From NCBI GenBank assembly GCA_003241285.1, contig QFOT01000020.1, positions 1 through 20,705 on the forward strand: a stretch of DNA of 20,705 nt. The letters run 5' to 3'. Below the pieces are notes generated by a model, which saw only the letters and a list, made by a program, of their open reading frames with translations, had not been told where the DNA came from and did not search any database. This document shows, in pieces, positions 1 to 6,627 of this stretch. Positions within the stretch are counted from its first letter, which is position 1. Each line of letters starts with the position of its first letter. Position numbers and translations under genes: made by a program. This DNA is from Micavibrio aeruginosavorus (GTDB lineage: Bacteria; Pseudomonadota; Alphaproteobacteria; Micavibrionales; Micavibrionaceae).

Positions 1-676
1 CAATACCCCAGCTTTCGATTTCTCTCGTATCAAACCCCGAATCTATTTTCTCCGCCATGGTCAGCAGAACAAGATTCAGTTGCTGGGCAATTTTTAACTC
101 ATCTTCGCTCAGATAAGCGTTACGGGACGATAGCGCCAAACCTGAATCTTTGTCGCGTACGGTCGGCACCGGCACGATCTCGATCGGCAAATTCAGATCC
201 GTTACCATGCGCTTGATGACCTGCAATTGCTGGTAATCCTTTTCGCCAAAGAAGGCCTTGTCAGGCATCACTTGCAAAAATAATTTCGCGACAATCGTCG
301 CCACGCCATCAAAAAATTGCGGGCGAAACTGGCCTTCCATTGGTTCTGAAATTTTTGATACGGAAATTTTTGTGGCGAAGCCTTCTGGATACATATCGTC
401 GACACTTGGCGTGTATACGGCGTGGACACCTATCGCCGCCAGTTTTTCCATGTCGGCTTCCAGCGTGCGCGGATATTTTGCCAGATCCTCATGTGGCGCG
501 AATTGTTTCGGGTTCACGAAAATAGTGACGATAACGCGGTCGGAATCCGCTAGCGCTATCTGGGCCAGATGCAAATGCCCTTCATGCAGAGCGCCCATAG
601 TCGGCACAAGGCCCAGTACAGAATCCTCCGCCCCGGCATAAGCCTGCAATTCTTCAAAATTATGCAGCCTGATCAT
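1..676 (-). CDS. panC: Pantothenate synthetase PanC (3' end cut off by the window edge)
   Basis: Joins pantoate and beta-alanine with ATP to make pantothenate, the vitamin precursor of coenzyme A, in the cytoplasm. I translated this open frame by hand: 225 codons are visible of a family length near 280, so the C-terminus lies beyond base 1. Near the N-terminus is the nucleotide-binding signature PTMGALHEGH with the two histidines at residues 31 and 34. Later come FGEKDYQQ and GLALSSRN, both PanC hallmarks. The ATG at 676-674 shares bases with the TGA of the thioesterase gene upstream (ATGA), so translation is probably coupled. It is the last visible gene of a minus-strand run beginning at 3745. 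The link between an acyl-CoA operon and CoA supply is inference from position. Confidence 0.95.
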   Translation of the reverse strand, partial: MIRLHNFEELQAYAGAEDSVLGLVPTMGALHEGHLHLAQIALADSDRVIVTIFVNPKQFAPHEDLAKYPRTLEADMEKLAAIGVHAVYTPSVDDMYPEGFATKISVSKISEPMEGQFRPQFFDGVATIVAKLFLQVMPDKAFFGEKDYQQLQVIKRMVTDLNLPIEIVPVPTVRDKDSGLALSSRNAYLSEDELKIAQQLNLVLLTMAEKIDSGFDTREIESWGI

Positions 677-1263
677 TGCTCACTTCCTGTTTTCGTTACT
701 TCCCGCAGAAAATCTTCCGATTTTTGCCATTCAAGAATGTGCACTGGCATTTCCGGTGCCTCAACCGATAATCCAGCACTATCCAGAACATCTTTTGTCG
801 GCACAGTTCTTTTATGCTTCTGATCATAGAAACTGCCTTTAACCAAAGCGACAGCGGCCACTGCGCCATGTTTTGCGCCGCCATCGGCGATCACGAAGCG
901 CTGCTCCATATAGGCCCATTTATCATCCCAGGAAACAATACGCGTATGCAGCTCATAGGACTGGAACGGCATCAAGGGCAGGCGATAACGGATTGTTGCT
1001 GACCCCAATATCGGTACGCTTTTTTGTTTGAGCATAGTTTGTAAAAGACCGGCCCGTAAAACCAGATCAAAACGGCCTAAATCCATAATTGTCAGATAGC
1101 GCCCGTTATTCATGTGCATGTTGAAATCAAGATCGTTGGGCAGGACTTTGAATCTCAAAACGGATGGTTCGAGAATGGACAAAATTTTAGGCTTAAAAAA
1201 TGAGCTGATCAGGACCCAGAGAACACGGAAATAAAGATGCATAGCGCAGAATAAGCTGTTCAA
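673..1263 (-). CDS. Hotdog-fold acyl-CoA thioesterase family protein (THEM6-like)
   Basis: The 196-residue product has the 4-hydroxybenzoyl-CoA thioesterase/hotdog signature around residues 43-65: an aspartate followed by HMNNGRYLTIMDLGR. This resembles THEM6-type thioesterase-like proteins. A hydrophobic stretch near residues 8-25 (LYFRVLWVLISSFF) could anchor it to the membrane, as in that group. The likely role is hydrolysis of an acyl-CoA; the substrate cannot be read from sequence. The first codon of the full open frame is TTG at 1263, 17 bases after the SCP2 stop with a poor ribosome site. The ATG at 1242 would remove seven residues and leave the domain intact. The gene sits between the SCP2 gene and panC and overlaps panC by four bases. 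Confidence 0.85.
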   Translation of the reverse strand: MNSLFCAMHLYFRVLWVLISSFFKPKILSILEPSVLRFKVLPNDLDFNMHMNNGRYLTIMDLGRFDLVLRAGLLQTMLKQKSVPILGSATIRYRLPLMPFQSYELHTRIVSWDDKWAYMEQRFVIADGGAKHGAVAAVALVKGSFYDQKHKRTVPTKDVLDSAGLSVEAPEMPVHILEWQKSEDFLREVTKTGSEQ

Positions 1264-1280
1264 TACTGAACGACAAGCCC

Positions 1281-1580
1281 TTAAGCTTCAAGCATCCCGT
1301 TCAATTTAAGGGCCAGACCCATACTGCCCCGCACTTTAAGCTTGCCCATCATAAAGGCGAAGTTAGGATCTTGGGAACCATCGAGAATTTTTGAGAATGT
1401 TTCCAAGGATGTCGCCAGCGTTACTTCAGCATCGCCTTCTTCGTTCGTTACCAATGGAGGCGACTGCGTGCCGTCGACGAAAACTTTTCCATCGTCATCA
1501 AAATCAAAAAGAGCGGTATGATTAAATCCGCCGCTGCCGACGCGTTTTTTTAAAGTTTCGGTGATTTGTTCGAGATCCAT
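1281..1580 (-). CDS. SCP2 sterol-binding-domain protein
   Basis: A 99-residue protein made of a single SCP2 (sterol carrier protein 2) domain. Visible family features are the strand region with LFDFDDDGKVFVDG near residues 24-37 and the C-terminal MMGKLKVRGSMGLALKL. In that segment the GKLKVRG strand and the following helix line a hydrophobic pocket for acyl chains. It probably binds fatty acyl-CoAs or other lipids and delivers them to nearby enzymes; no catalytic residues are expected. Its ATG shares a base with the TAA of the acyl-CoA dehydrogenase gene (TAATG), which indicates coupled translation and a joint role in acyl-CoA handling. Domain identity is firm; the ligand is inference. Confidence 0.9.
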   Translation of the reverse strand: MDLEQITETLKKRVGSGGFNHTALFDFDDDGKVFVDGTQSPPLVTNEEGDAEVTLATSLETFSKILDGSQDPNFAFMMGKLKVRGSMGLALKLNGMLEA

Positions 1581-3373
1581 TAAAATTCTCCTTCTGTCAT
1601 TTCCATGAGAGGACCGGCTCCCGCCATGATCATACGGAATCTTGCTTCATTTTCCGGCAGCATGCGTTCAAAGAAGAAACGCGCGGTTTTTATCTTGCTG
1701 TCATAAAACTCTTGTTTGCCGTCACCGCCTTCTTTGAGTTTTGCGGAAGCGACTTTTACAATACGGCACCACATAAAGCCGAGCGCGACCAGCGCGAACA
1801 TACGCAGGTAGTCAACCGAGGCAGCTCCCGCTTCATTCGGGTCCTTCATGCCTTTCTGGGCAATGATCGCGGTAACTTGCTGCAACTTCGCGAAAGCCTT
1901 GGCAAACGGCATGATGAATTCGGCAAGATCCGGATTGGCCTGTTCTGCCTCTATAAAATCGGATACCGGCTGGAAGAAGCGGCGGAGCAACCTTCCGAAA
2001 TTCTGGCCCATTTTACGCCCGACGAGATCGAGCGCCTGAATACCATTGGTGCCTTCGTAAATCTGGCTGATCCGCGCATCGCGGACATATTGTTCGACAC
2101 CCCATTCCCAGATATAGCCATGGCCGCCATAAACCTGCATGGCCAAATTCGACACTTCAGAACCCATATCGGTCAGGTATGCTTTTACAATAGGTGTCAA
2201 CAATGCCACCAGATCATCGGCTTCCTGACGCGTTTGTGCATCAGGGTGTTTTTCCGAGATATCCAAATTCATGCCGACCCAATAGGACAAGGCGCGTGCA
2301 CCTTCGCAGAAAGCTTTCGATGTCAGTAACATGCGGCGTACATCCGGGTGAACGATAATCGGGTCCGCCGCCTTATCCGGATATTTTGTGCCATCGAGCG
2401 CACGCATTTGCAGACGGTCTTTCGCATACCAAAGCGCGTTTTGATAGGCGACTTCGGCAATACCAAGTCCTTGCATACCAACGCCCAGGCGCGCCGCGTT
2501 CATCATCGTGAACATGGCTTTCAAACCTTTATGCGGTTCGCCGACCAGCCAGCCTTGCGCGTCATCGAAATTGAGGACGCAGGTTGAAGAGGCCTTGATC
2601 CCCATTTTATGTTCGATAGAACCGCACATGACGCCATTACGCGCACCGGGCTTATTATCTTCCTTGGGCAGGAATTTTGGCACGACGAAAAGTGAAATAC
2701 CGCGCGAGCCTTCAGGGGCATCGGGCAATTTCGCCAGAACGAGGTGAATAATATTCTCAGTCAGATCATGTTCGCCAGCCGAAATGAAAATCTTGGTTCC
2801 CGATACTTTATAAGATCCATCATCATTCGGGATAGCCTTCGTGCGGATAAGCCCGAGATCGGTTCCGCAATGCGGCTCGGTCAGGCACATTGAGCCTGAC
2901 CACTCACCGGTCACCATTTTCGGCAGATAGGTTTGCTTCAATTCCTCTGTCGCATGCAGCAAGATTGCGCGGTACGCACCTTCGGACAATCCCGGATACA
3001 TACCAAACGCCATATTGGACGAACATATCATTTCCATGAAAACGAAATTCCACAAATGCGGCATACCCATGCCACCGTAGGCCGGGTCGGCGGAAAGCGC
3101 TGTCCAGCCACCTTCAGTGTAAGTTTTATAAGCCTCTATAAAGCCTTTCGGTGTGCGCACAACCCCGTTCTCGTAATGACAGCCTTCTTTGTCACCTGAC
3201 TGGTTCAGCGGAAACAAGACCTCTTCACAAATTTGCGAACCACTTTCTAAAATCTGATCCATCAAATCTTTTGTCGCGTCTTCATAGCCCGGGAGTTCCG
3301 ACAGTTTTCCGGCACCCAAAACATCGTGCAGAATAAAATTCATATTTTCGAGAGGGGCCTTGTAAACGGGCAT
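1580..3373 (-). CDS. Long-form acyl-CoA dehydrogenase (DmdC/FadE-like, extra C-terminal domain)
   Basis: An FAD-dependent enzyme that introduces the first double bond into an acyl-CoA. At 597 residues it belongs to the long group that carries an additional C-terminal helical domain, with the typical start MPVYKAPLENMNFILHDVL. Visible landmarks are CLTEPHCGTDLG (165-174, flavin and substrate contacts), KIFISAGEHD (194-203), the helix with QVYGGHGYIWEWGVEQYVRD (413-432), and the catalytic glutamate E440 in IYEGTNGIQ. A good ribosome site, AAGGAGT, lies just before the ATG. The SCP2 gene begins on its stop codon. Family members include methylmercaptopropionyl-CoA and general fatty acyl-CoA dehydrogenases. 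The thiolase and FadN-type genes at 6628-10142 suggest fatty-acid beta-oxidation, but substrate specificity is not readable. Confidence 0.93.
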   Translation of the reverse strand: MPVYKAPLENMNFILHDVLGAGKLSELPGYEDATKDLMDQILESGSQICEEVLFPLNQSGDKEGCHYENGVVRTPKGFIEAYKTYTEGGWTALSADPAYGGMGMPHLWNFVFMEMICSSNMAFGMYPGLSEGAYRAILLHATEELKQTYLPKMVTGEWSGSMCLTEPHCGTDLGLIRTKAIPNDDGSYKVSGTKIFISAGEHDLTENIIHLVLAKLPDAPEGSRGISLFVVPKFLPKEDNKPGARNGVMCGSIEHKMGIKASSTCVLNFDDAQGWLVGEPHKGLKAMFTMMNAARLGVGMQGLGIAEVAYQNALWYAKDRLQMRALDGTKYPDKAADPIIVHPDVRRMLLTSKAFCEGARALSYWVGMNLDISEKHPDAQTRQEADDLVALLTPIVKAYLTDMGSEVSNLAMQVYGGHGYIWEWGVEQYVRDARISQIYEGTNGIQALDLVGRKMGQNFGRLLRRFFQPVSDFIEAEQANPDLAEFIMPFAKAFAKLQQVTAIIAQKGMKDPNEAGAASVDYLRMFALVALGFMWCRIVKVASAKLKEGGDGKQEFYDSKIKTARFFFERMLPENEARFRMIMAGAGPLMEMTEGEF

Positions 3374-3394
3374 GGTGACTCCTTAAGAGGGGTG

Positions 3395-3745
3395 TTAGTT
3401 CGATTTATCGTATTCACGCAAAAGGCGGAGATGCTGCGCGAGTTTTTCCGGCTCCATTGATTGTAAAATCTTTTTAGCTTGTTCCATAGGAGAATTTTCA
3501 ACGGCGGCCACGGCTTCAGGTGCGAGAGAGCGTATGGCCTCCTTGGCTTTTTGTTCCGGTGTCTTTTGGGCTTGCTGTTGCTTTTCCATCAGGCTGCGAA
3601 GCTTGGCCAAAGTTTCTTCACCGATCGCCTCGCGGGCATTTTTGGCATGGCCCATCGCTTCCAGGATCAGTTGATCTTTTTTGCTGATCTCGCCTTGATT
3701 TTGCTGCACTGCAGGCGGATTTTTAGACTTCGTCCAGTTAAACAT
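3395..3745 (-). CDS. Small helical protein of unknown function
   Basis: A 116-residue protein that I do not recognise. It is rich in Gln, Glu, Lys and Ala from residue 20 onward (for example LRSLMEKQQQAQKTPEQKAKE), with no signal peptide, membrane segment, cysteine pair or catalytic motif, so long amphipathic helices or a coiled coil are likely. The ATG at 3745 has a purine-rich ribosome site (AGGATGGAAAG) directly upstream. The gene ends 21 bases before the acyl-CoA dehydrogenase start on the same strand, so it is probably the first gene of that operon. A role as an accessory or scaffold protein would be guesswork. The coding call rests on the good ribosome site, clean operon spacing and lack of a competing frame. 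Confidence 0.75.
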   Translation of the reverse strand: MFNWTKSKNPPAVQQNQGEISKKDQLILEAMGHAKNAREAIGEETLAKLRSLMEKQQQAQKTPEQKAKEAIRSLAPEAVAAVENSPMEQAKKILQSMEPEKLAQHLRLLREYDKSN

Positions 3746-3806
3746 CTTTCCATCCTGACATGAGCACTTTAAAACTTAATTAATATATAAAACAGATAGA
3801 ACAAAA
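3746..3806. promoter_or_regulatory. AT-rich divergent intergenic region (operon 3745 / rlmJ)
   Basis: These 61 bases separate two divergent transcription units and must hold the start signals of rlmJ and probably those of the acyl-CoA operon. The segment TTAATTAATATATAAAAC (from 3776) is strongly AT-rich and CTGACA at 3755-3760 resembles a -35 box, but I could not pair boxes at a convincing spacing on either strand. No clear Shine-Dalgarno motif precedes the rlmJ ATG. Confidence 0.35.
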
Positions 3807-4631
3807 ATGAACTACCGCCATATTTATCACGCTGGAAATTTCGCCGATATATTCAAGCACCTGATTTTGAATATGACGCTTGGCTATTTGCAGAATAAAG
3901 AAAAGGGATTATTTGCGCTCGACGCCTTTGCCGGATGCGGATTATATGCGCTGAATTCCGAACAAGCCCAGAAAACGCGGGAGTATTCAGAAGGCGCTGG
4001 CGCTTTTATGAATATTGACTTTTCCAATCCCGATCTTGCGGGGTTTCAAGCCATTCTGAAACCATATTGGGAGCAAAGCACCTATCCCGGTTCCCCTTTA
4101 CTAATTGCCGACAAATTGCGCGATCAGGACCGCCTCTTGGCCAATGAACTTCACCCGGAAGATTTGCAAACTCTCAAAAAAACCCTCTACGGTTTCAAGA
4201 ACGTCAAGACGCTTCATATCGATGCTTATGACAGTATCCGCGGCGCCATCCCTCCTGTTGAAAAGCGAGGCGTTATCCTGATCGACCCCCCCTTTGAACG
4301 GAAAGACGAATTTCAGACATTGGCAAGACAGATGCCTGAATGGATGAAAAGATGGGCTACAGGATGCTATATGATCTGGTATCCGATCAAGGCAGAATCC
4401 TCGATGCATGAAATTTTCGATGCCGCCCTCGGACTGGAAAACGCGCACCGCATCTGGATATCGGAGTTTTTAATGCATCCAAGGAACAGGCGTGACAGTT
4501 TCAATGGTTGCGGTGTGATGATGATCAATACGCCGTTTCAAATCCCTGAAAGAGTTGACGCTCTTTCGGCATCCTTATGTACCGCTTTGCATGGACACGA
4601 AATTTCAAGCCAATGGCTGAAGGAAGACTGA
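3807..4631 (+). CDS. rlmJ: 23S rRNA (adenine-2030-N6)-methyltransferase RlmJ
   Basis: Methylates A2030 of 23S rRNA using S-adenosylmethionine. The 274-residue product starts with the family signature MNYRHIYHAGNFADIFKH. It has a glycine-rich cofactor-binding loop LDAFAGCGLY at 38-47 and the catalytic DPPFE at 160-164, the N6-adenine methyltransferase motif that positions the target base. Length matches the E. coli enzyme class. The gene is alone on the plus strand, and its TGA touches the stop codon of the convergent RimK-type gene with no bases between. No strong ribosome site is seen before the ATG, so initiation may depend on the unstructured AT-rich leader. Confidence 0.95.
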   Translation: MNYRHIYHAGNFADIFKHLILNMTLGYLQNKEKGLFALDAFAGCGLYALNSEQAQKTREYSEGAGAFMNIDFSNPDLAGFQAILKPYWEQSTYPGSPLLIADKLRDQDRLLANELHPEDLQTLKKTLYGFKNVKTLHIDAYDSIRGAIPPVEKRGVILIDPPFERKDEFQTLARQMPEWMKRWATGCYMIWYPIKAESSMHEIFDAALGLENAHRIWISEFLMHPRNRRDSFNGCGVMMINTPFQIPERVDALSASLCTALHGHEISSQWLKED

Positions 4632-5633
4632 TTATCTTGTCCCGAATAGCTTTATTTTCGACAGGCCTGATTTTGCGGCCTTCGACCAGCGGGAAAAAGG
4701 TGTAACATTACCGCTAACTTCAAGTTTCGCCACGCCCAATAAATTCGCCGCATGATCGTAAATCACGGACGGAATATCGACATTGCAGAATTTCTCAAGC
4801 CCTTTAAAATCGGGGGCAGAGTTTGCCTCGCAGATCAGGTAACCGTTATCGTTATATAGCAGATCAACACCGGCAATTTCGAGATCGAGAATACGGCAGA
4901 CATCAAGGGCCAGTTTTTCCATCTCTGGCGTAATCGGGACATTCTTGCCGACACCGCCACGGCTGATATTGGCTTTGAAGCTGCCGTCTGTTGCCGAGCG
5001 CTCCATACAGGCGACGCATTTTTTACCGACGACGAAAACACGCAAATCGCGGCCCGCGCTGACTTTGATAAATTCCTGAAATACGACAGGCAGGCTTTCA
5101 TCGCCGTCATTGGTCAAAAGCCCAGTCATATCACGCAAATTTTCTGGATTTTCCGACAGATAAACACCAGACCCTTGCGTGCCTTTTAATGTTTTAACGA
5201 CAACCGGAAAGCCGAGTTCTTTTTCGATCAAATCGACATCGACCGGACATTTACCAAAAATAGTTTTCGGCAGCGGCATATCTTCGAGAGAGAGAACCTG
5301 GAATGTATGCAGCTTATCGGCCACGGCGGCCACGGCGGCGGCGCGATTGAGAACCACGACACCGGCGCGGCGCAGATGTCGCAACACGGCAAGACCAAGA
5401 TAAGTCGTGCCGACGCCCATACGCGGAATGACGACGTCAGGCAGTTGCTGCGGCTGACTATCAACCCATACAGTATTCGATCCGATCATTGGGCATTTCA
5501 GATCGAATTGAGAGGGTCCGAAAACTTTTACGTCATATCCACGCTTTGCGCCTTCTTCGAGAAAACGGCGAATCTCGTATTGGCCAGGCTTGTCGCCATC
5601 ATACGGGCCTTCAAACAGAAGCCAGACTTTCAT
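4632..5633 (-). CDS. rimK: RimK-type ATP-grasp ligase
   Basis: A 333-residue ATP-grasp enzyme of the RimK family, whose members add glutamate or a similar amino acid to a carboxyl group on a protein or small molecule; E. coli RimK acts on ribosomal protein S6. An N-terminal pre-ATP-grasp domain (1-110) precedes the ATP-binding part. Visible there are VVVKTLKGTQGSGV, EFIKVSAGRDLRVFVVG and, near the end, IAGVDLLYNDNGYLICEANS, which supplies the Asp/Glu/Asn metal ligands. A C-terminal tail with several basic residues (SRWSKAAKSGLSKIKLFG) follows the fold. Whether the substrate is S6, another protein or a metabolite cannot be decided, so the symbol is a family label. Its neighbour rlmJ also modifies the ribosome, weakly favouring a translation role. 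Confidence 0.85.
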   Translation of the reverse strand: MKVWLLFEGPYDGDKPGQYEIRRFLEEGAKRGYDVKVFGPSQFDLKCPMIGSNTVWVDSQPQQLPDVVIPRMGVGTTYLGLAVLRHLRRAGVVVLNRAAAVAAVADKLHTFQVLSLEDMPLPKTIFGKCPVDVDLIEKELGFPVVVKTLKGTQGSGVYLSENPENLRDMTGLLTNDGDESLPVVFQEFIKVSAGRDLRVFVVGKKCVACMERSATDGSFKANISRGGVGKNVPITPEMEKLALDVCRILDLEIAGVDLLYNDNGYLICEANSAPDFKGLEKFCNVDIPSVIYDHAANLLGVAKLEVSGNVTPFSRWSKAAKSGLSKIKLFGTR

Positions 5634-5724
5634 TAAGCGATCCTATTTCCTTGGTAAAATTTCTTTTAAAATAGACTTTAAAGCCATTACAAATCCATAC
5701 TGGATGTTATGGTTCCCTCAGCTA

Positions 5725-5753
5725 AATAAAACCGGGCTAACTTAATAAGTCAA
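5725..5753 (-). promoter_or_regulatory. Candidate sigma-70 promoter for the RimK-type gene
   Basis: Reading the minus strand, TTGACT (5753-5748) and TTTATT (5730-5725) are separated by 17 bases, a normal spacing. The site lies just inside the 121-base gap before the RimK-type gene. The -35 match is good and the -10 match moderate (4 of 6). This is by-eye pattern matching only. Confidence 0.35.
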
Positions 5754-5754
5754 A

Positions 5755-6582
5755 TCAGTCGAGTTCGACAATATTGTTGCACCATTTTTTGCGCCATTCG
5801 CAATAACTCAACTGCTTGCCATAAACGTTTCGTTTGGCATGTATGTCGAGCCTGTCTGTCGAATACAAAACATTTAGATCTTTAATATAGGCCATATTCC
5901 AATACGCCTTATTAAAAGTCAGATCGATTCCCTCATCGGTTCTCAAATGCCAACCGCATTTACCCGCAAAATTGCAAGGCTTGTAGTCATCCTTATCGAT
6001 TGTCAGCATCTGCTTAATATCCAGTGGAGCCTTGTCCTTGCTGGAAACAAAATTGACATCATAGGAAGGATCGTGGATTTCCCATTTCTGCGTATCCGGA
6101 TTGAGAACCTCTACAACCACGTGATCGCTGAAATTATCCTCGTTCTTGGGTATCACCAGATCATGCGCCTCATAACCGGCAGATTTTAGCATGCTGACCA
6201 GCGTGCCTGAACGGTAGGAACATTCCATTGGAGGAAAGCTATTCCTTTCCTTTGACACGGAAGACCGCAGCCATTTCGCCATGGCCATTTTGTTTTTCCA
6301 CAAAGGCTCGAATTCCTTGTCATCGCTGAAAACCGAGTTTTTGAAAACACAATGCCGAAGGCTTTTAATTTCGTTCGTTTTATTATCAGCCGGGAATTGC
6401 TTCAGGCATAAAGCCACCACCTCCCGGTGAACGTCCATAACGGCCATTTTTTCATCCGTTTTTTTGTTCTCTCTGGAGAGCTCATAGACAGCACCAAGAG
6501 CTGCAAGGATGAGGAAAGCACCTAGAAACCATTTAAAGGATTTTTGGGCGACTATTTTTTTAATTGGCATGTCTTTTGTCAT
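5755..6582 (-). CDS. Membrane-anchored transglutaminase-like protein of unknown function
   Basis: With the start at 6582 the product has 275 residues: a short basic N-terminus, one membrane segment (FKWFLGAFLILAALGAVYEL, about 16-35) and a soluble domain predicted outside the cytoplasmic membrane. In the middle are MECSYRSGTLVSMLKSAGYEAHDL, then DHVVVEV and WEIHDPSYD. C121, H154 and D171 have the order and spacing of the Cys-His-Asp triad of the transglutaminase/protease-like superfamily. Six further cysteines (59, 78, 203, 209, 261, 268) could form disulfides. The open frame extends to a TTG at 6618, but the in-frame ATGs at 6582 and 6570 fit the membrane anchor better; none has a strong ribosome site. 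It lies shortly after the FadN-type gene on the same strand. A peptidase or cross-linking role is inference from the triad. Confidence 0.75.
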   Translation of the reverse strand: MTKDMPIKKIVAQKSFKWFLGAFLILAALGAVYELSRENKKTDEKMAVMDVHREVVALCLKQFPADNKTNEIKSLRHCVFKNSVFSDDKEFEPLWKNKMAMAKWLRSSVSKERNSFPPMECSYRSGTLVSMLKSAGYEAHDLVIPKNEDNFSDHVVVEVLNPDTQKWEIHDPSYDVNFVSSKDKAPLDIKQMLTIDKDDYKPCNFAGKCGWHLRTDEGIDLTFNKAYWNMAYIKDLNVLYSTDRLDIHAKRNVYGKQLSYCEWRKKWCNNIVELD

Positions 6583-6627
6583 ACCAACCGTATTTAAGGT
6601 AAAAAAGCTTCGCGGCAAACTAAAAAT

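Noticed and set aside
1712..2329. Long plus-strand frame of 205 codons inside the acyl-CoA dehydrogenase gene
   Set aside because: It lies wholly antisense to a well-identified enzyme with intact motifs, and its own translation shows no family feature.
5689..5705. Small hairpin ATCCA-TAC-TGGAT before the RimK-type gene, considered as a terminator
   Set aside because: Five-base stem without a T-run on either strand; not supported as a functional element.
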